A DNA stretch of 64,000 nucleotides from assembly GCF_023634065.1 (NCBI RefSeq), contig NZ_JALKCV010000008.1, positions 1 through 64,000 of the forward strand, in the 5' to 3' direction. The notes below the pieces were generated by a model. That model made no database searches and was not told the DNA's origin. It worked only from the letters and a program-made list of their open reading frames with translations. This DNA comes from Microbulbifer litoralis (GTDB lineage: Bacteria; Pseudomonadota; Gammaproteobacteria; Pseudomonadales; Cellvibrionaceae). A program made the translations under genes and the position numbers. Below are positions 29,124-37,449 of the stretch, one piece after another (positions within the stretch are counted from its first letter, which is position 1; each line of letters begins with the position of its first letter).

Positions 29124-30305
29124 ATGTTCGAAGACGAAGGCTACTCCCTGGAAACCCTGGCCGTGCGCGCCGGGCAGACGCGTTCGGAAGAGGGCGAACA
29201 CTCCGAGGCGTTGTTCCTCACTTCCAGCTACGTATTCCCCTCCGCCGCCGAGGCCGCGGCGCGTTTCTCCGGTGAAAACCCCGGCAATGTCTACTCCCGC
29301 TACACCAACCCGACGGTGCGCATGTTCGATCAGCGCATCGCGGCGATGGAGGGCGGCGAGTCGGCCGTGGCCACTTCCAGCGGTATGGCGGCGATCCTGA
29401 GCCTGTGCATGGCGCTGCTGAAAAGCGGCGACAAGGTGATCTGTTCGCGCAGCGTCTTCGGTACCACCACCGCGCTGTTTACCCGCTATATGGAAAAGTT
29501 CGGCGTGTGCGTGGCCTTCGTCGACCTGACCGATATGCAGCAGTGGCAGGATGCCCTCGACGGCGATACGAAGTTGCTGTTTATGGAGACGCCGTCGAAC
29601 CCGCTGTGCGAAGTGGCGGATATCCGCGCGCTGGCGGACCTGGCCCACAGCGCTGGCGCGCAGCTGGTGGTGGATAACTGTTTCTGTACCCCGGCCCTGC
29701 AGCGCCCGCTGGCGCTGGGCGCGGATATCGTGGTGCACTCGGCGACCAAGTACCTGGATGGCCAGGGCCGCTGCGTCGGCGGCGTCGCCGTGGGCAGGAA
29801 GGCGGTCATGGACGAACTGGTGATCTTCCTGCGCACCGCCGGCCCGAGCATGAGTCCGTTCAACGCCTGGGTTTTCCTGAAGGGCCTGGAGACACTGCGC
29901 CTGCGTATGGAGGCCCACTCCCGCAATGCGCTGGCACTGGCCTGGTGGCTGGATGAACAGGGTGCGGTGGAGAAGGTGAATTACGCCGGCCTGCCAAAGC
30001 ATCCGGGCCACCTGCTGGCGGCGGAGCAGCAACACATGTTCGGCGGTGTGCTGAGTTTCAGTGTGCGCGGCGGGCGCGAGGCCGCCTGGAAGGTCATCGA
30101 CGCCTGCAGGATTTTCTCGGTGACCGCGAATCTCGGCGATGCCAAGAGCACCATCGTGCACCCGGCCACCACCACCCACGGCCGCCTCAGTGAGGAGGAC
30201 AAGGCGCGCGCCGGCATCACGGAAAACCTGATTCGTGTCTCCGTGGGCCTGGAAAGTGTCGAGGACCTGCAGGGGGACCTGGCGCGAGGGTTGGAATCGC
30301 TGTAA
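29124..30305 (+). CDS. metZ: O-succinylhomoserine sulfhydrylase
   Basis: 393 aa, Cys/Met-metabolism PLP enzyme. The PLP lysine is Lys209 in HSATKYLDGQGRCVGG. Further blocks YSRYTNPTVRMFDQRIAAMEGGE and SLGD-type loop SVTANLGDAKSTIVHPATTTHG are intact. It makes homocysteine from O-succinylhomoserine and sulfide, the route used in Pseudomonas, where metZ also follows purF. Functional assignment over cystathionine gamma-synthase rests on this synteny. Confidence 0.92.
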   Translation: MFEDEGYSLETLAVRAGQTRSEEGEHSEALFLTSSYVFPSAAEAAARFSGENPGNVYSRYTNPTVRMFDQRIAAMEGGESAVATSSGMAAILSLCMALLKSGDKVICSRSVFGTTTALFTRYMEKFGVCVAFVDLTDMQQWQDALDGDTKLLFMETPSNPLCEVADIRALADLAHSAGAQLVVDNCFCTPALQRPLALGADIVVHSATKYLDGQGRCVGGVAVGRKAVMDELVIFLRTAGPSMSPFNAWVFLKGLETLRLRMEAHSRNALALAWWLDEQGAVEKVNYAGLPKHPGHLLAAEQQHMFGGVLSFSVRGGREAAWKVIDACRIFSVTANLGDAKSTIVHPATTTHGRLSEEDKARAGITENLIRVSVGLESVEDLQGDLARGLESL

Positions 30306-30484
30306 TCGGCGCCGTTTGTGATGCCGGCGGCGGAGTCCCGGCGGCAAACACCTATGATTACCTATTGCCTCTCCCGGCTTCCCTCTCCCTCCGGGAGGGC
30401 GGCCGGGAAACGGAGCTTGCGGGGACATCCGCAGAACCGCCGGGTGACCGGTAGCAAGAAAAACCGAGCAGTAATGGATTTGCC

Positions 30485-31396
30485 GTGCAAAAGATTATTT
30501 CCGCCATCGTCGCCGATATCGGCAAGGTGCTCCTGGGCAAGGAGCACCAGGTCAAACTGGCGCTCGCCTGCCTGCTGTCCCGCGGACACCTGTTGATCGA
30601 AGACCTGCCCGGCATGGGCAAGACCACCCTGGCCCACGCTCTGGCGCAGGTGCTGGGGCTGTCCTACAAGCGGGTGCAGTTCACCAGCGATATGCTGCCG
30701 GCGGACATTCTCGGCGTATCCATCTTCGAGCGGGACTCCGGCGAGTTCCGTTTCCACGAGGGGCCGGTGTTCAGCCAGTTGCTGCTGGCGGACGAGATCA
30801 ACCGCTCCTCGCCGAAGACCCAGAGCGCGCTGCTGGAGGCGATGGAGGAGCGCCAGGTCAGCATCGATGGCGAAACCCGCCGCCTGCCGGAACCCTTCTT
30901 TGTGATCGCCACCCAGAATCCGCTGCACCAGTCCGGCACCTTCGCGCTGCCGGAATCGCAGCTGGACCGTTTCCTGATGCGTATCAGTCTCGGTTACCCG
31001 ACCCGCGAGGCGGAGCGGGCGCTGTTCCAGGGCGTGGATCCCCGCGCACAGCTGCAACGCCTGAAACCGCGCGTGGATATTGCCGCTCTGCAGAAGATGC
31101 AGGGCCTGGTGGGGCAGGTTAAGGCCTCCGACAGCCTGCTGGATTATGTCGAGCGCCTGGTACTGCACACCCGCCAGAGCCCCGAGTGCGCCGTCGGCCT
31201 GTCGCCCCGCGGCGCCCTGGCACTACTGCACGCGGCCCGCGCCTGGGCGCTGATCCACGGTCGCGGCCACCTGTTGCCGGAAGATATCCAGGCGGTGCTG
31301 CCGACGGTGGCCGGCCACCGGCTGCAGGGTGAGGGGGGCGACGGCAGTCAACTGGTGGAGCGCCTGATGCACCAGGTCGACGTCATCGCGGCCTGA
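30485..31396 (+). CDS. MoxR-family AAA+ ATPase
   Basis: 303 aa, GTG start. Walker A is DLPGMGKTTLAHALA (about 41-55) and Walker B is LLADEINRSSPKTQSALLEAMEE; sensor region FVIATQNPLHQSGTFALPESQLDRF. MoxR proteins act as chaperones with VWA or DUF58 partners. Here it heads an operon with DUF58 (3 bases later) and a transglutaminase, an arrangement seen in many proteobacteria. Confidence 0.93.
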   Translation: MQKIISAIVADIGKVLLGKEHQVKLALACLLSRGHLLIEDLPGMGKTTLAHALAQVLGLSYKRVQFTSDMLPADILGVSIFERDSGEFRFHEGPVFSQLLLADEINRSSPKTQSALLEAMEERQVSIDGETRRLPEPFFVIATQNPLHQSGTFALPESQLDRFLMRISLGYPTREAERALFQGVDPRAQLQRLKPRVDIAALQKMQGLVGQVKASDSLLDYVERLVLHTRQSPECAVGLSPRGALALLHAARAWALIHGRGHLLPEDIQAVLPTVAGHRLQGEGGDGSQLVERLMHQVDVIAA

Positions 31397-31399
31397 TCC

Positions 31400-32401
31400 A
31401 TGGCTTTTTTTTCCACCGTCCAGCCCCTGGTCAATCGCTGGCGCGATATGACGCAGCGCTGGCTGGATCGGCGCGCGCCGGCGGCGCGCCGTGTGACCCT
31501 CGATCACGGCAGGCTGTTTGTGCTGCCCACCCGCGCCGGCCTCGCCTTTCTGCTGGTGATCCTGCTGCTGTGGCTGCTGGGCACCAACTACGAGAACAAC
31601 CTGGTATTCGCCCTGGCCTTCCTGTTACTCAGCCTGTTCGTGCTGTTGCCGGTGCACACCTTCGCCAATCTCTCCGGTGTGCGCCTGCAACTGCTGGAGA
31701 CGCAGCCGGCATTTGCCGGCGACTACGCCGAGGCGCAACTGGATATCGGCCGCGGCGATCGGCGCGCGCGGGAGCGTCTGCGGGTATTCTGGCCGCGCGA
31801 TCTGGGCGGTGACGGAGAGCAGGGCGCCGAGCTGGACCTGATCGACCGCGACAGCGCCGGCTTGACGGTGTCGCTGCCGGTACTGCGCCGGGGGCGCGTG
31901 CGCGCGCCGCGGTTGCGGGTGGAGAGCGGCTTCCCGCTGGGGCTGTTCTGCTGCTGGAGCCTGGTGGACCTGGATATCGAGTTTCTCGTCTACCCGCAGC
32001 CGAAACCCGCCGGCCCGCTGCCGATCGGTGCGGTTGCCGGGGACGGGGAGTCGACCCAGCGCATTCGCGGCGGCGACGATTTCGAGGCGCTCAAGCCCTA
32101 CCGTCCGGGCGATTCCCTGCGCCATGTGGCCTGGAAACAGTACGCCGGCGGGCGCGATCTCTACAGCAAGAGCTACGACAGCGGTGCCGATACGCGCCTG
32201 TGGCTCGACTGGGACCTGCTCGCCGGGCGGGATGTGGAGACGCGCCTGGGCAATCTCTGCGACTGGGCACTGCAGGCGGAGCGGGCGCAATACGCATACG
32301 GCCTGCGGCTGCCGGGTACCACCATCGAGCCGGCCCAGGGGCCCGCACACCAGAAGCGGGTGCTGTCGGCACTGGCGCTGTTCCCGGTGCAGGGAGGCTA
32401 G
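31400..32401 (+). CDS. DUF58 membrane protein
   Basis: 333 aa. Two hydrophobic segments (about 44-80) follow a basic N-terminus. The DUF58 signature GGDDFEALKPYRPGDSLRHV with the following W-K is around residues 222-244. DUF58 proteins are degenerate VWA-like partners of MoxR. Its stop directly adjoins the ATG of the transglutaminase gene. The biological role is not known. Confidence 0.88.
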   Translation: MAFFSTVQPLVNRWRDMTQRWLDRRAPAARRVTLDHGRLFVLPTRAGLAFLLVILLLWLLGTNYENNLVFALAFLLLSLFVLLPVHTFANLSGVRLQLLETQPAFAGDYAEAQLDIGRGDRRARERLRVFWPRDLGGDGEQGAELDLIDRDSAGLTVSLPVLRRGRVRAPRLRVESGFPLGLFCCWSLVDLDIEFLVYPQPKPAGPLPIGAVAGDGESTQRIRGGDDFEALKPYRPGDSLRHVAWKQYAGGRDLYSKSYDSGADTRLWLDWDLLAGRDVETRLGNLCDWALQAERAQYAYGLRLPGTTIEPAQGPAHQKRVLSALALFPVQGG

Positions 32402-34390
32402 ATGGAATCGTCTGAGCGCCTGCCCCGCGAGAGCCTGCTGTGGATCTTTGCCGCCCAGTTCGCGGCGCTGTTGCCGCAGTTTGCAATCCTGCCGCTGTGG
32501 ATCGTCGGCGCCTGGGGCTTTGCCGTCTACTGGCGTCTCGAGGTGTTCCGCGGCCGCCGCGACCTGCCCGGGCGCCAGGTCAAACTGCTGGCAGTGCTGC
32601 TGTCGGTGGCCGGGCTGGCGTTGTCCTACCGCCAGTGGTTCGCTCTGGAGCCGATGGTGGCGCTACTGGCGGTCTCCTTTACGTTGAAGAACCTGGAGCT
32701 GGCCAACCGGCGCGATGCCTTCCTGAGCCTGCTGTTGTCCTATTTTGTCGCCGCGACCCTGTTCGTGTTCGAGCAGACGATCCCCTATGCCGTCTACGGG
32801 GTTGCCTGTGTACTGATCATCACCGCCGCACTGGCGGCGCAGATGGGCAGTCATAGCGCCGGGCCGCGCCGCGCCCTGGGCCTGTCGGTGCGACTGCTGG
32901 CGCAGGCGGTGCCGCTGATGGTGGTGCTGTTTATCGCAGCGCCGCGCCTGGGGCCCCTGTGGGCGGTGCCGCAGAACAGCGATGGCGCCAGCACCGGCAT
33001 CAGTGATTCCATGAGCCCCGGCGATTTTTCCGAGCTGTCCCAGTCCGACGACCCGGCGCTGCGGATCGCCTTTGACGGCCCGGTGCCGCCGCCGGAGCAG
33101 CGCTACTGGCGCGGCCTGGTCTACTCCGATTTCGACGGCCGCCGCTGGAGCCAGGGCACGGGTGTGGATCACCGCGAGGGCGGCCGGGTCTACTGGCGCG
33201 CATCCGGGCGCGCGCTGCCGGAAGTGGGCCCGCGCTATCGCTATCGCGTGATCCAGGAGGCCACCAACAGCCCCTGGCTGTTCGCCATGGCCCGCCCCGA
33301 TTCCACCACCGACGGTGTCGGTGAAACCGCCGACGACAGGCTGCTGAAACGCAAGCCGGTCTACAGCCGCTTCGCTTACGAAGTGCGCTCCTGGCCGCGG
33401 GAGACCTTCAGCGATGTTGCGCCCCTCACCGATTTCGAGCGCCGCCGCAACCTGCAACTGCCGCCCGGCGGCAACGAGCGCACCCGTCGCTGGGCCGCTT
33501 CTTTCCGCGACTCCGGGCTGGACGCGGAGGGGATCTCCAGGCGCATACTGCAGTTCTACAACCGCAGTTTTGTCTACACCCTGAAGCCGCCGGCGCTCGG
33601 GGGCGACACGGTGGATGAATTCCTGTTCGGCACCCAGCAGGGGTTCTGTGAACACTTTGCCGGCAGCTATGTCTTCGCCATGCGCGCCGCCGGTGTCCCG
33701 GCGCGGGTGGTGGCCGGTTACCAGGGCGGCGAGTGGGTCGCGCAGGAGGAATACCTGCTGGTGCGCCAGTACGATGCCCACGCCTGGGCGGAGATCTGGA
33801 CCCGCGAGCGCGGCTGGCAGCGTGTGGATCCCACCGCCGCGGTATCGCCGGAACGGATTCGCGAGGGCCTGCAGAGGGCCGCGGCGGACGAGTTCATGCA
33901 GGACTCACTGCTGCCCCTGCACCGGATTTCCTTTCTCAAGCAGCTGCGGCTCGAGTGGGACATGATCAACTACCGCTGGTATCGGGCGGTGATCGGTTTC
34001 GACAGCGAACAGCAGGAGGATGTATTGCAGCAGCTGCTGGGGGAGATTTCGCCACTGCGGCTGGCGATCCTGTTGCTGTTGCCGTTGGCGGCGGTATTGC
34101 TCGGCGTACTGGTGTGGCTGTGGTGGAGTGGCCGCGGCAGGCGGGCGCCACTGTCCAGCCGCCTCTACCGCAGGTTCTGCCGCCGCCTGGCGCGCGCCGG
34201 CCTGGAGCGCCGCCCGGGGGAGACCCCGCGGGATTTTGCCCGCCGCGTCCGCGAGCAGCGGCCGCAACTCGGGCCCATGGCCGCGCGTATCACCGCCGCC
34301 TTCGAAAAGGCCGCCTACGGCGACGACCCGGCGGCGGAAAAACAGTTGCGGAGGCTCCTCAACAGGTTCCAGCTGTCAAAAATCAAATAA
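32402..34390 (+). CDS. TgpA-like membrane transglutaminase (DUF3488)
   Basis: 662 aa. Several N-terminal membrane segments (to about 190) with the DUF3488 region, a large periplasmic transglutaminase core with a full triad Cys416 (GFCEHFAGSYVFA), His460 (DAHAWAE) and Asp476 (RVDPTAAV), one further membrane segment near 555-575 and a C-terminal DUF4129-like cytoplasmic part. It matches TgpA of Pseudomonas aeruginosa, which is essential there; the substrate is not known. Last gene of the moxR operon. A hairpin ATCCCC..GGGGAT at 34420-34437 follows. Confidence 0.9.
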   Translation: MESSERLPRESLLWIFAAQFAALLPQFAILPLWIVGAWGFAVYWRLEVFRGRRDLPGRQVKLLAVLLSVAGLALSYRQWFALEPMVALLAVSFTLKNLELANRRDAFLSLLLSYFVAATLFVFEQTIPYAVYGVACVLIITAALAAQMGSHSAGPRRALGLSVRLLAQAVPLMVVLFIAAPRLGPLWAVPQNSDGASTGISDSMSPGDFSELSQSDDPALRIAFDGPVPPPEQRYWRGLVYSDFDGRRWSQGTGVDHREGGRVYWRASGRALPEVGPRYRYRVIQEATNSPWLFAMARPDSTTDGVGETADDRLLKRKPVYSRFAYEVRSWPRETFSDVAPLTDFERRRNLQLPPGGNERTRRWAASFRDSGLDAEGISRRILQFYNRSFVYTLKPPALGGDTVDEFLFGTQQGFCEHFAGSYVFAMRAAGVPARVVAGYQGGEWVAQEEYLLVRQYDAHAWAEIWTRERGWQRVDPTAAVSPERIREGLQRAAADEFMQDSLLPLHRISFLKQLRLEWDMINYRWYRAVIGFDSEQQEDVLQQLLGEISPLRLAILLLLPLAAVLLGVLVWLWWSGRGRRAPLSSRLYRRFCRRLARAGLERRPGETPRDFARRVREQRPQLGPMAARITAAFEKAAYGDDPAAEKQLRRLLNRFQLSKIK

Positions 34391-34456
34391 CGGTTTTGAA
34401 AGTGCTGGCGAAAATAGGATCCCCGCATCGGGGGATTTGTCGTTGAATGTTCACTA

Positions 34457-35701
34457 TTGGGTTCTCGATCCTTGATCTCCGGTAATCGCCTGAAGACGTT
34501 CCTGCTCGGCTACAGCGGCACCTCGCTGGCCACCGGCCTGCAGGTGATCCTGTTGCCGTGGATTGCCGTCACGGTGGTCGACCTGCCGGCGCTGCACCTG
34601 GGGTGGGTGCAGGCATCGGTGCTGCTGCCGAACCTGCTGTTCCTGCTGTTTGGCGGCGCCCTGGCCGACCGTCGGGATGCCGCCGCCGTGGCGGCGCTGG
34701 CCTGCCTGGGGCTGGCGGCCTGCCACGGCGGGCTATTGCTGTACTTTTCCTACCGCATCCCCGATCTGCCGCTGCTGTTGCTCTACGGTGTCAGCCTCGG
34801 TGTCTGCACCGCCTTCCTGCAGCCGGCGCGGGACAACCTGGTGCAGCGCAGTGCCCGCGACGACGGCGGCCGCGCCAGCGAGTCGGGGGTCCAGCGGACG
34901 GTCACCTGGATGATGCTGGCGCAGTACGGTGGCCAGGCACTGGGGATGCTGCTGGCGAGCCGCTTTGACCAGTGGGGATTGCGGCCGCTGCTGGTGATCC
35001 AGATGGCGGTACTGGCGGTGGCCGCCGCATTTTTCTACTCGCTGCGACAGCCGCGCCTCCGGCACCCGACGGATCGAAAGCTGCCACTGGTGCTGATCCG
35101 CGAAGGGCTGGCGGAGGCCTGGCGGCGCCCGGCGCTGCGCGAGCTGGTGGCGCTGATGGCCTTTAACGGCTTTGTGCATATCGGTGTCTTCCTGGTGGTG
35201 TTGCCGCTGCTGGCGGAGGAGTACGGTCGCGGCGCCAGCTACTACGCGACCCTGCAGTTGGGTTTTGTCGGCGGCACCGTGGTGGCCACTGCGGTGATGC
35301 TGCACCGGGGGCAGGGCGACAGGCCCGGGCGCGGAATCCTGATGTGCCTGATCTACAGCGCGGCGCTGTTGATCGCAATCAGTTTCGGCCCCACGCCTTT
35401 CGGCCTGGTGCTGCTCTGTATCTGCTGGGGGGCGGTGGCCGCGGCGTCGGCGGCGCTGGGGCGCGCCGTGGTGCAGCTGCTGGCACCCGACGACTACCGC
35501 AGCCGCCTGATCTCCATCTACCAGTTGGCCCTGTTCGGTTCCGCCTCGCTGGGGGCGCTGGCGGCCGGTGCCCTGAGCGAATACGCGGCGCCGCTGACGA
35601 CCCTGTTGTGGGCCGGTATTGCCAGCCTGGTGGCATTTGTCGCAGTGAGTGCCGGCGGCGCGCTGAGGGATCTGCAGCTAGTGGGCCGCTCGCAAAGTTA
35701 G
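34457..35701 (+). CDS. MFS transporter
   Basis: About 409-414 aa; the start is uncertain (TTG at 34457 or TTG at 34472, neither with a good ribosome site). Around ten to twelve hydrophobic segments and the loop GGALADRRDAAAVA after the second or third segment identify the major facilitator superfamily, close to the MFS_3/enterobactin-exporter-like group. Substrate unknown. The last eight codons and the stop lie inside the left arm of a palindromic element (35678-35841), so the native C-terminus was probably altered by that insertion. Confidence 0.8.
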   Translation: MGSRSLISGNRLKTFLLGYSGTSLATGLQVILLPWIAVTVVDLPALHLGWVQASVLLPNLLFLLFGGALADRRDAAAVAALACLGLAACHGGLLLYFSYRIPDLPLLLLYGVSLGVCTAFLQPARDNLVQRSARDDGGRASESGVQRTVTWMMLAQYGGQALGMLLASRFDQWGLRPLLVIQMAVLAVAAAFFYSLRQPRLRHPTDRKLPLVLIREGLAEAWRRPALRELVALMAFNGFVHIGVFLVVLPLLAEEYGRGASYYATLQLGFVGGTVVATAVMLHRGQGDRPGRGILMCLIYSAALLIAISFGPTPFGLVLLCICWGAVAAASAALGRAVVQLLAPDDYRSRLISIYQLALFGSASLGALAAGALSEYAAPLTTLLWAGIASLVAFVAVSAGGALRDLQLVGRSQS

Positions 35702-35841
35702 GTAACAGTTCACTTCGCCAAATCGCCCAGCCCTGCGTTGAGAAAGCTTGAAATAACGCTGCTATTCCAGCGCTTTCTCGCCTTGATCTGAGCGATTTGG
35801 CTGTGCTCCTTTGTTACCGAACTTTACAGGCGGCCCACTAG
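35678..35841. mobile_element. MITE-like 164-bp palindromic element
   Basis: The outer arms 35678-35707 and 35812-35841 match in 26 of 30 positions as inverted repeats. Inner pairs GCCAAATCGC/GCGATTTGGC (35717-35726, 35792-35801) and AGAAAGC/GCTTTCT (35741, 35772) share the same centre. Both ends read CTAG, which would fit a 4-bp YTAR-type duplication as made by IS5-group transposases (family knowledge). No transposase is encoded. It provides the stop of the MFS gene and separates it from the convergent LysR gene, so it may also terminate both. Confidence 0.75.
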
Positions 35842-35857
35842 GGGCCCGCCAGGAGAG

Positions 35858-36751
35858 TTAGGTCTCCCGCACCAGTTCCAGCAGCCACGACTCGAACGCC
35901 CGGATCCGCTCGACGCGCGGCGAGGCGCCGTCATAGAGCAGGTTATAGCGGGTACCGCCCTCGATATGCTGCGGGAAGGGTTGCACCAGGGTGCCGGCGC
36001 GAACGGATTGCTTTGACAGGGTGGGGGAACCGAGGAAAATCCCGTGTCCGGACATCACCACGCTCAGGGCCACATCCATATTGCTGACCTGCAGCCACTT
36101 GATCTCGTCGTCGGGGATATCCAGGCCGGCCCTTTCCAGCCAGGCCCGCCAGCCGTAGCCGGTTCTGTAGTCGGCGTCCACCAGCCAGCAGTCGCGCAGG
36201 TTTTCCGGGGAGGACAGGTCCACATGCTCGAGCAACTGCGGTGAGCAGAGGGGGACCCGGGCGTCCTCGAACAGTATTTTCTGGTGCAGTTCCGATGGCT
36301 CCAGGAATCCGAAACGGATGGCGATATCGATATCGCTGTGCCTGAGATCCTCCAGTTCGGCGGATACCGTTACCCGCAGGGGGATCTCGGGATGCCGCTG
36401 GTGGAACTTCCACAGGTTGGGCATCAACAGCATGGTGGCCATGGACTGGGTGGTGGTGATATTGAGCGTGCCGGCGAGTGGTTCCGTCTGGATGCGATTC
36501 ACGCCATCGACAATCGCCTGGAAACCCGCGCCCAGTTGCGCCGCCAGTTCCTTTCCCTTGGCGGTCGGCACCATGTTGCGCCCGCGGCGCAGAAAGAGTT
36601 TCACGCCCAGCAGATCCTCGACCTGCCGGATCTGCTGGCTGACCGCGGCCTGGGATACAGACAGCTCGCCGGCGGCCCGGGTGTAACTCTGGTGGCGTGC
36701 GGCGGCCTCGACACAGCGCAGTGCGCCGAGGTGGCTGAGAATTCTGCTCAT
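35858..36751 (-). CDS. LysR-family regulator (GcvA-like)
   Basis: 297 aa. The N-terminus LGALRCVEAAARHQSYTRAAGELSVSQAAVSQQI is the HTH of the GcvA/AmpR-type subgroup, followed by an effector domain with TTTQSMATMLLMPNLWKF. It is divergent from a possible 51-codon gene at 36844. LysR regulators often act on their divergent neighbour, but no metabolic target gene is apparent here. Confidence 0.88.
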   Translation of the reverse strand: MSRILSHLGALRCVEAAARHQSYTRAAGELSVSQAAVSQQIRQVEDLLGVKLFLRRGRNMVPTAKGKELAAQLGAGFQAIVDGVNRIQTEPLAGTLNITTTQSMATMLLMPNLWKFHQRHPEIPLRVTVSAELEDLRHSDIDIAIRFGFLEPSELHQKILFEDARVPLCSPQLLEHVDLSSPENLRDCWLVDADYRTGYGWRAWLERAGLDIPDDEIKWLQVSNMDVALSVVMSGHGIFLGSPTLSKQSVRAGTLVQPFPQHIEGGTRYNLLYDGASPRVERIRAFESWLLELVRET

Positions 36752-36843
36752 AAGTCCTTCTTATAGTTCACTTAACTATGAATCGTTCGCACCGGCGGCT
36801 GGCCCGCGGGAAAATGACGCTCGAATCAATTGGGAGAGCAAAC

Positions 36844-36999
36844 ATGCCAGATTGTATCGATAGCGGCAGCCAGTGCGCCGATTCTACAGGGAAGCCCGCC
36901 TGTGTCGATGGGTGGTGGCGAGTGGCTGAATACGTCGCTCGTCTCCTGGAGAGGATGGGACGCCAGTTGGCACTGGATCCCATGTCCCGACTCAAATAA
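36844..36999 (+). CDS. Candidate 51-aa small protein divergent from LysR gene
   Basis: The ATG at 36844 has GGGAG at 36832-36836, 7 bases upstream, an excellent site. The product is MPDCIDSGSQCADSTGKPAC in its first 20 residues, with three Cys, and then an amphipathic basic helix (VAEYVARLLERMGRQLALD). No family recognised. A terminator-like structure lies about 110 bases later. The good ribosome site, the divergent regulator and the terminator support it; the short length keeps it uncertain. Confidence 0.4.
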   Translation: MPDCIDSGSQCADSTGKPACVDGWWRVAEYVARLLERMGRQLALDPMSRLK

Positions 37000-37108
37000 C
37001 TCCAGTTTATGTTTGTGGGCGTTGCCACTTTCGGGACAGCTGTTTCCGGCAGTGGCTTGGGGATCTTCTGTGCCTGCCGGACAGGGTTGTTGGAGTGTGA
37101 CAGGCACT

Positions 37109-37148
37109 GGATAGCCCTTTGTAGCTATCCAATAATCGATTATTTTTT
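37109..37148 (+). terminator. Double-hairpin terminator candidate
   Basis: GGATAGC and GCTATCC (37109-37130) form one stem. AATAATCGATTATT (37131-37144) forms a second, followed by T residues. It would end a transcript coming from 36752-37100, supporting a transcribed unit there. Confidence 0.6.
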
Positions 37149-37175
37149 CTTGTGGTTCGGGTGGAGAACCATGGA

Positions 37176-37226
37176 GGTATAAAGTGAGGTTTTTTGTGTC
37201 AATTTATTAACCAATTTCTTTATACC
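37176..37226. promoter_or_regulatory. Spaced 9-bp inverted repeat in AT-rich DNA
   Basis: GGTATAAAG (37176-37184) and CTTTATACC (37218-37226) are perfect inverted repeats separated by 33 bases, upstream of the diguanylate cyclase gene. It may be an operator or chance. Confidence 0.3.
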
Positions 37227-37449
37227 GTTTTAAACTGCTTTTGGATGAAAAGCGGCCCGCGCTGGAATGCCGGTCCGCCCTGTTTCAGGCGATAATTTCT
37301 GAAAATAAAAATATCGGTTACAACCCATTCAGGCGACTATCAAGTCCCGACAAAAGCGAAGCTGGTTTCCCCCGGATAAGCGCCCGGTTCCCTGACGCCG
37401 GACAGTCGATTGCGGGAAACCGCTTCCGAGCCAATCGAGGCTAACCGGA

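Larger units (their letters stand above)
36752..37449. other. 698-bp region with small candidate gene, terminator and AT-rich DNA
   Basis: The first part (36752-37000) contains one candidate small gene. A double hairpin with a T-run follows at 37109-37148, and then A+T-rich DNA with a 9-bp inverted repeat at 37176-37226. 37227-37449 shows no gene I can support. Confidence 0.7.

Noticed and set aside
35678..35841. Integron attC site
   Set aside because: A GTTAGGT-like core is present, but it is on the left and the reverse core on the right, opposite to attC order, and there is no integrase or cassette array.
36830..37114. 94-codon frame overlapping the 51-codon candidate
   Set aside because: Composition is not protein-like (many W, S, P, G in odd order) and there is no ribosome site; the other frame is better supported.
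37241..37444. 67-codon frame before the diguanylate cyclase
   Set aside because: No ribosome site, unremarkable composition and no domain; likely chance.
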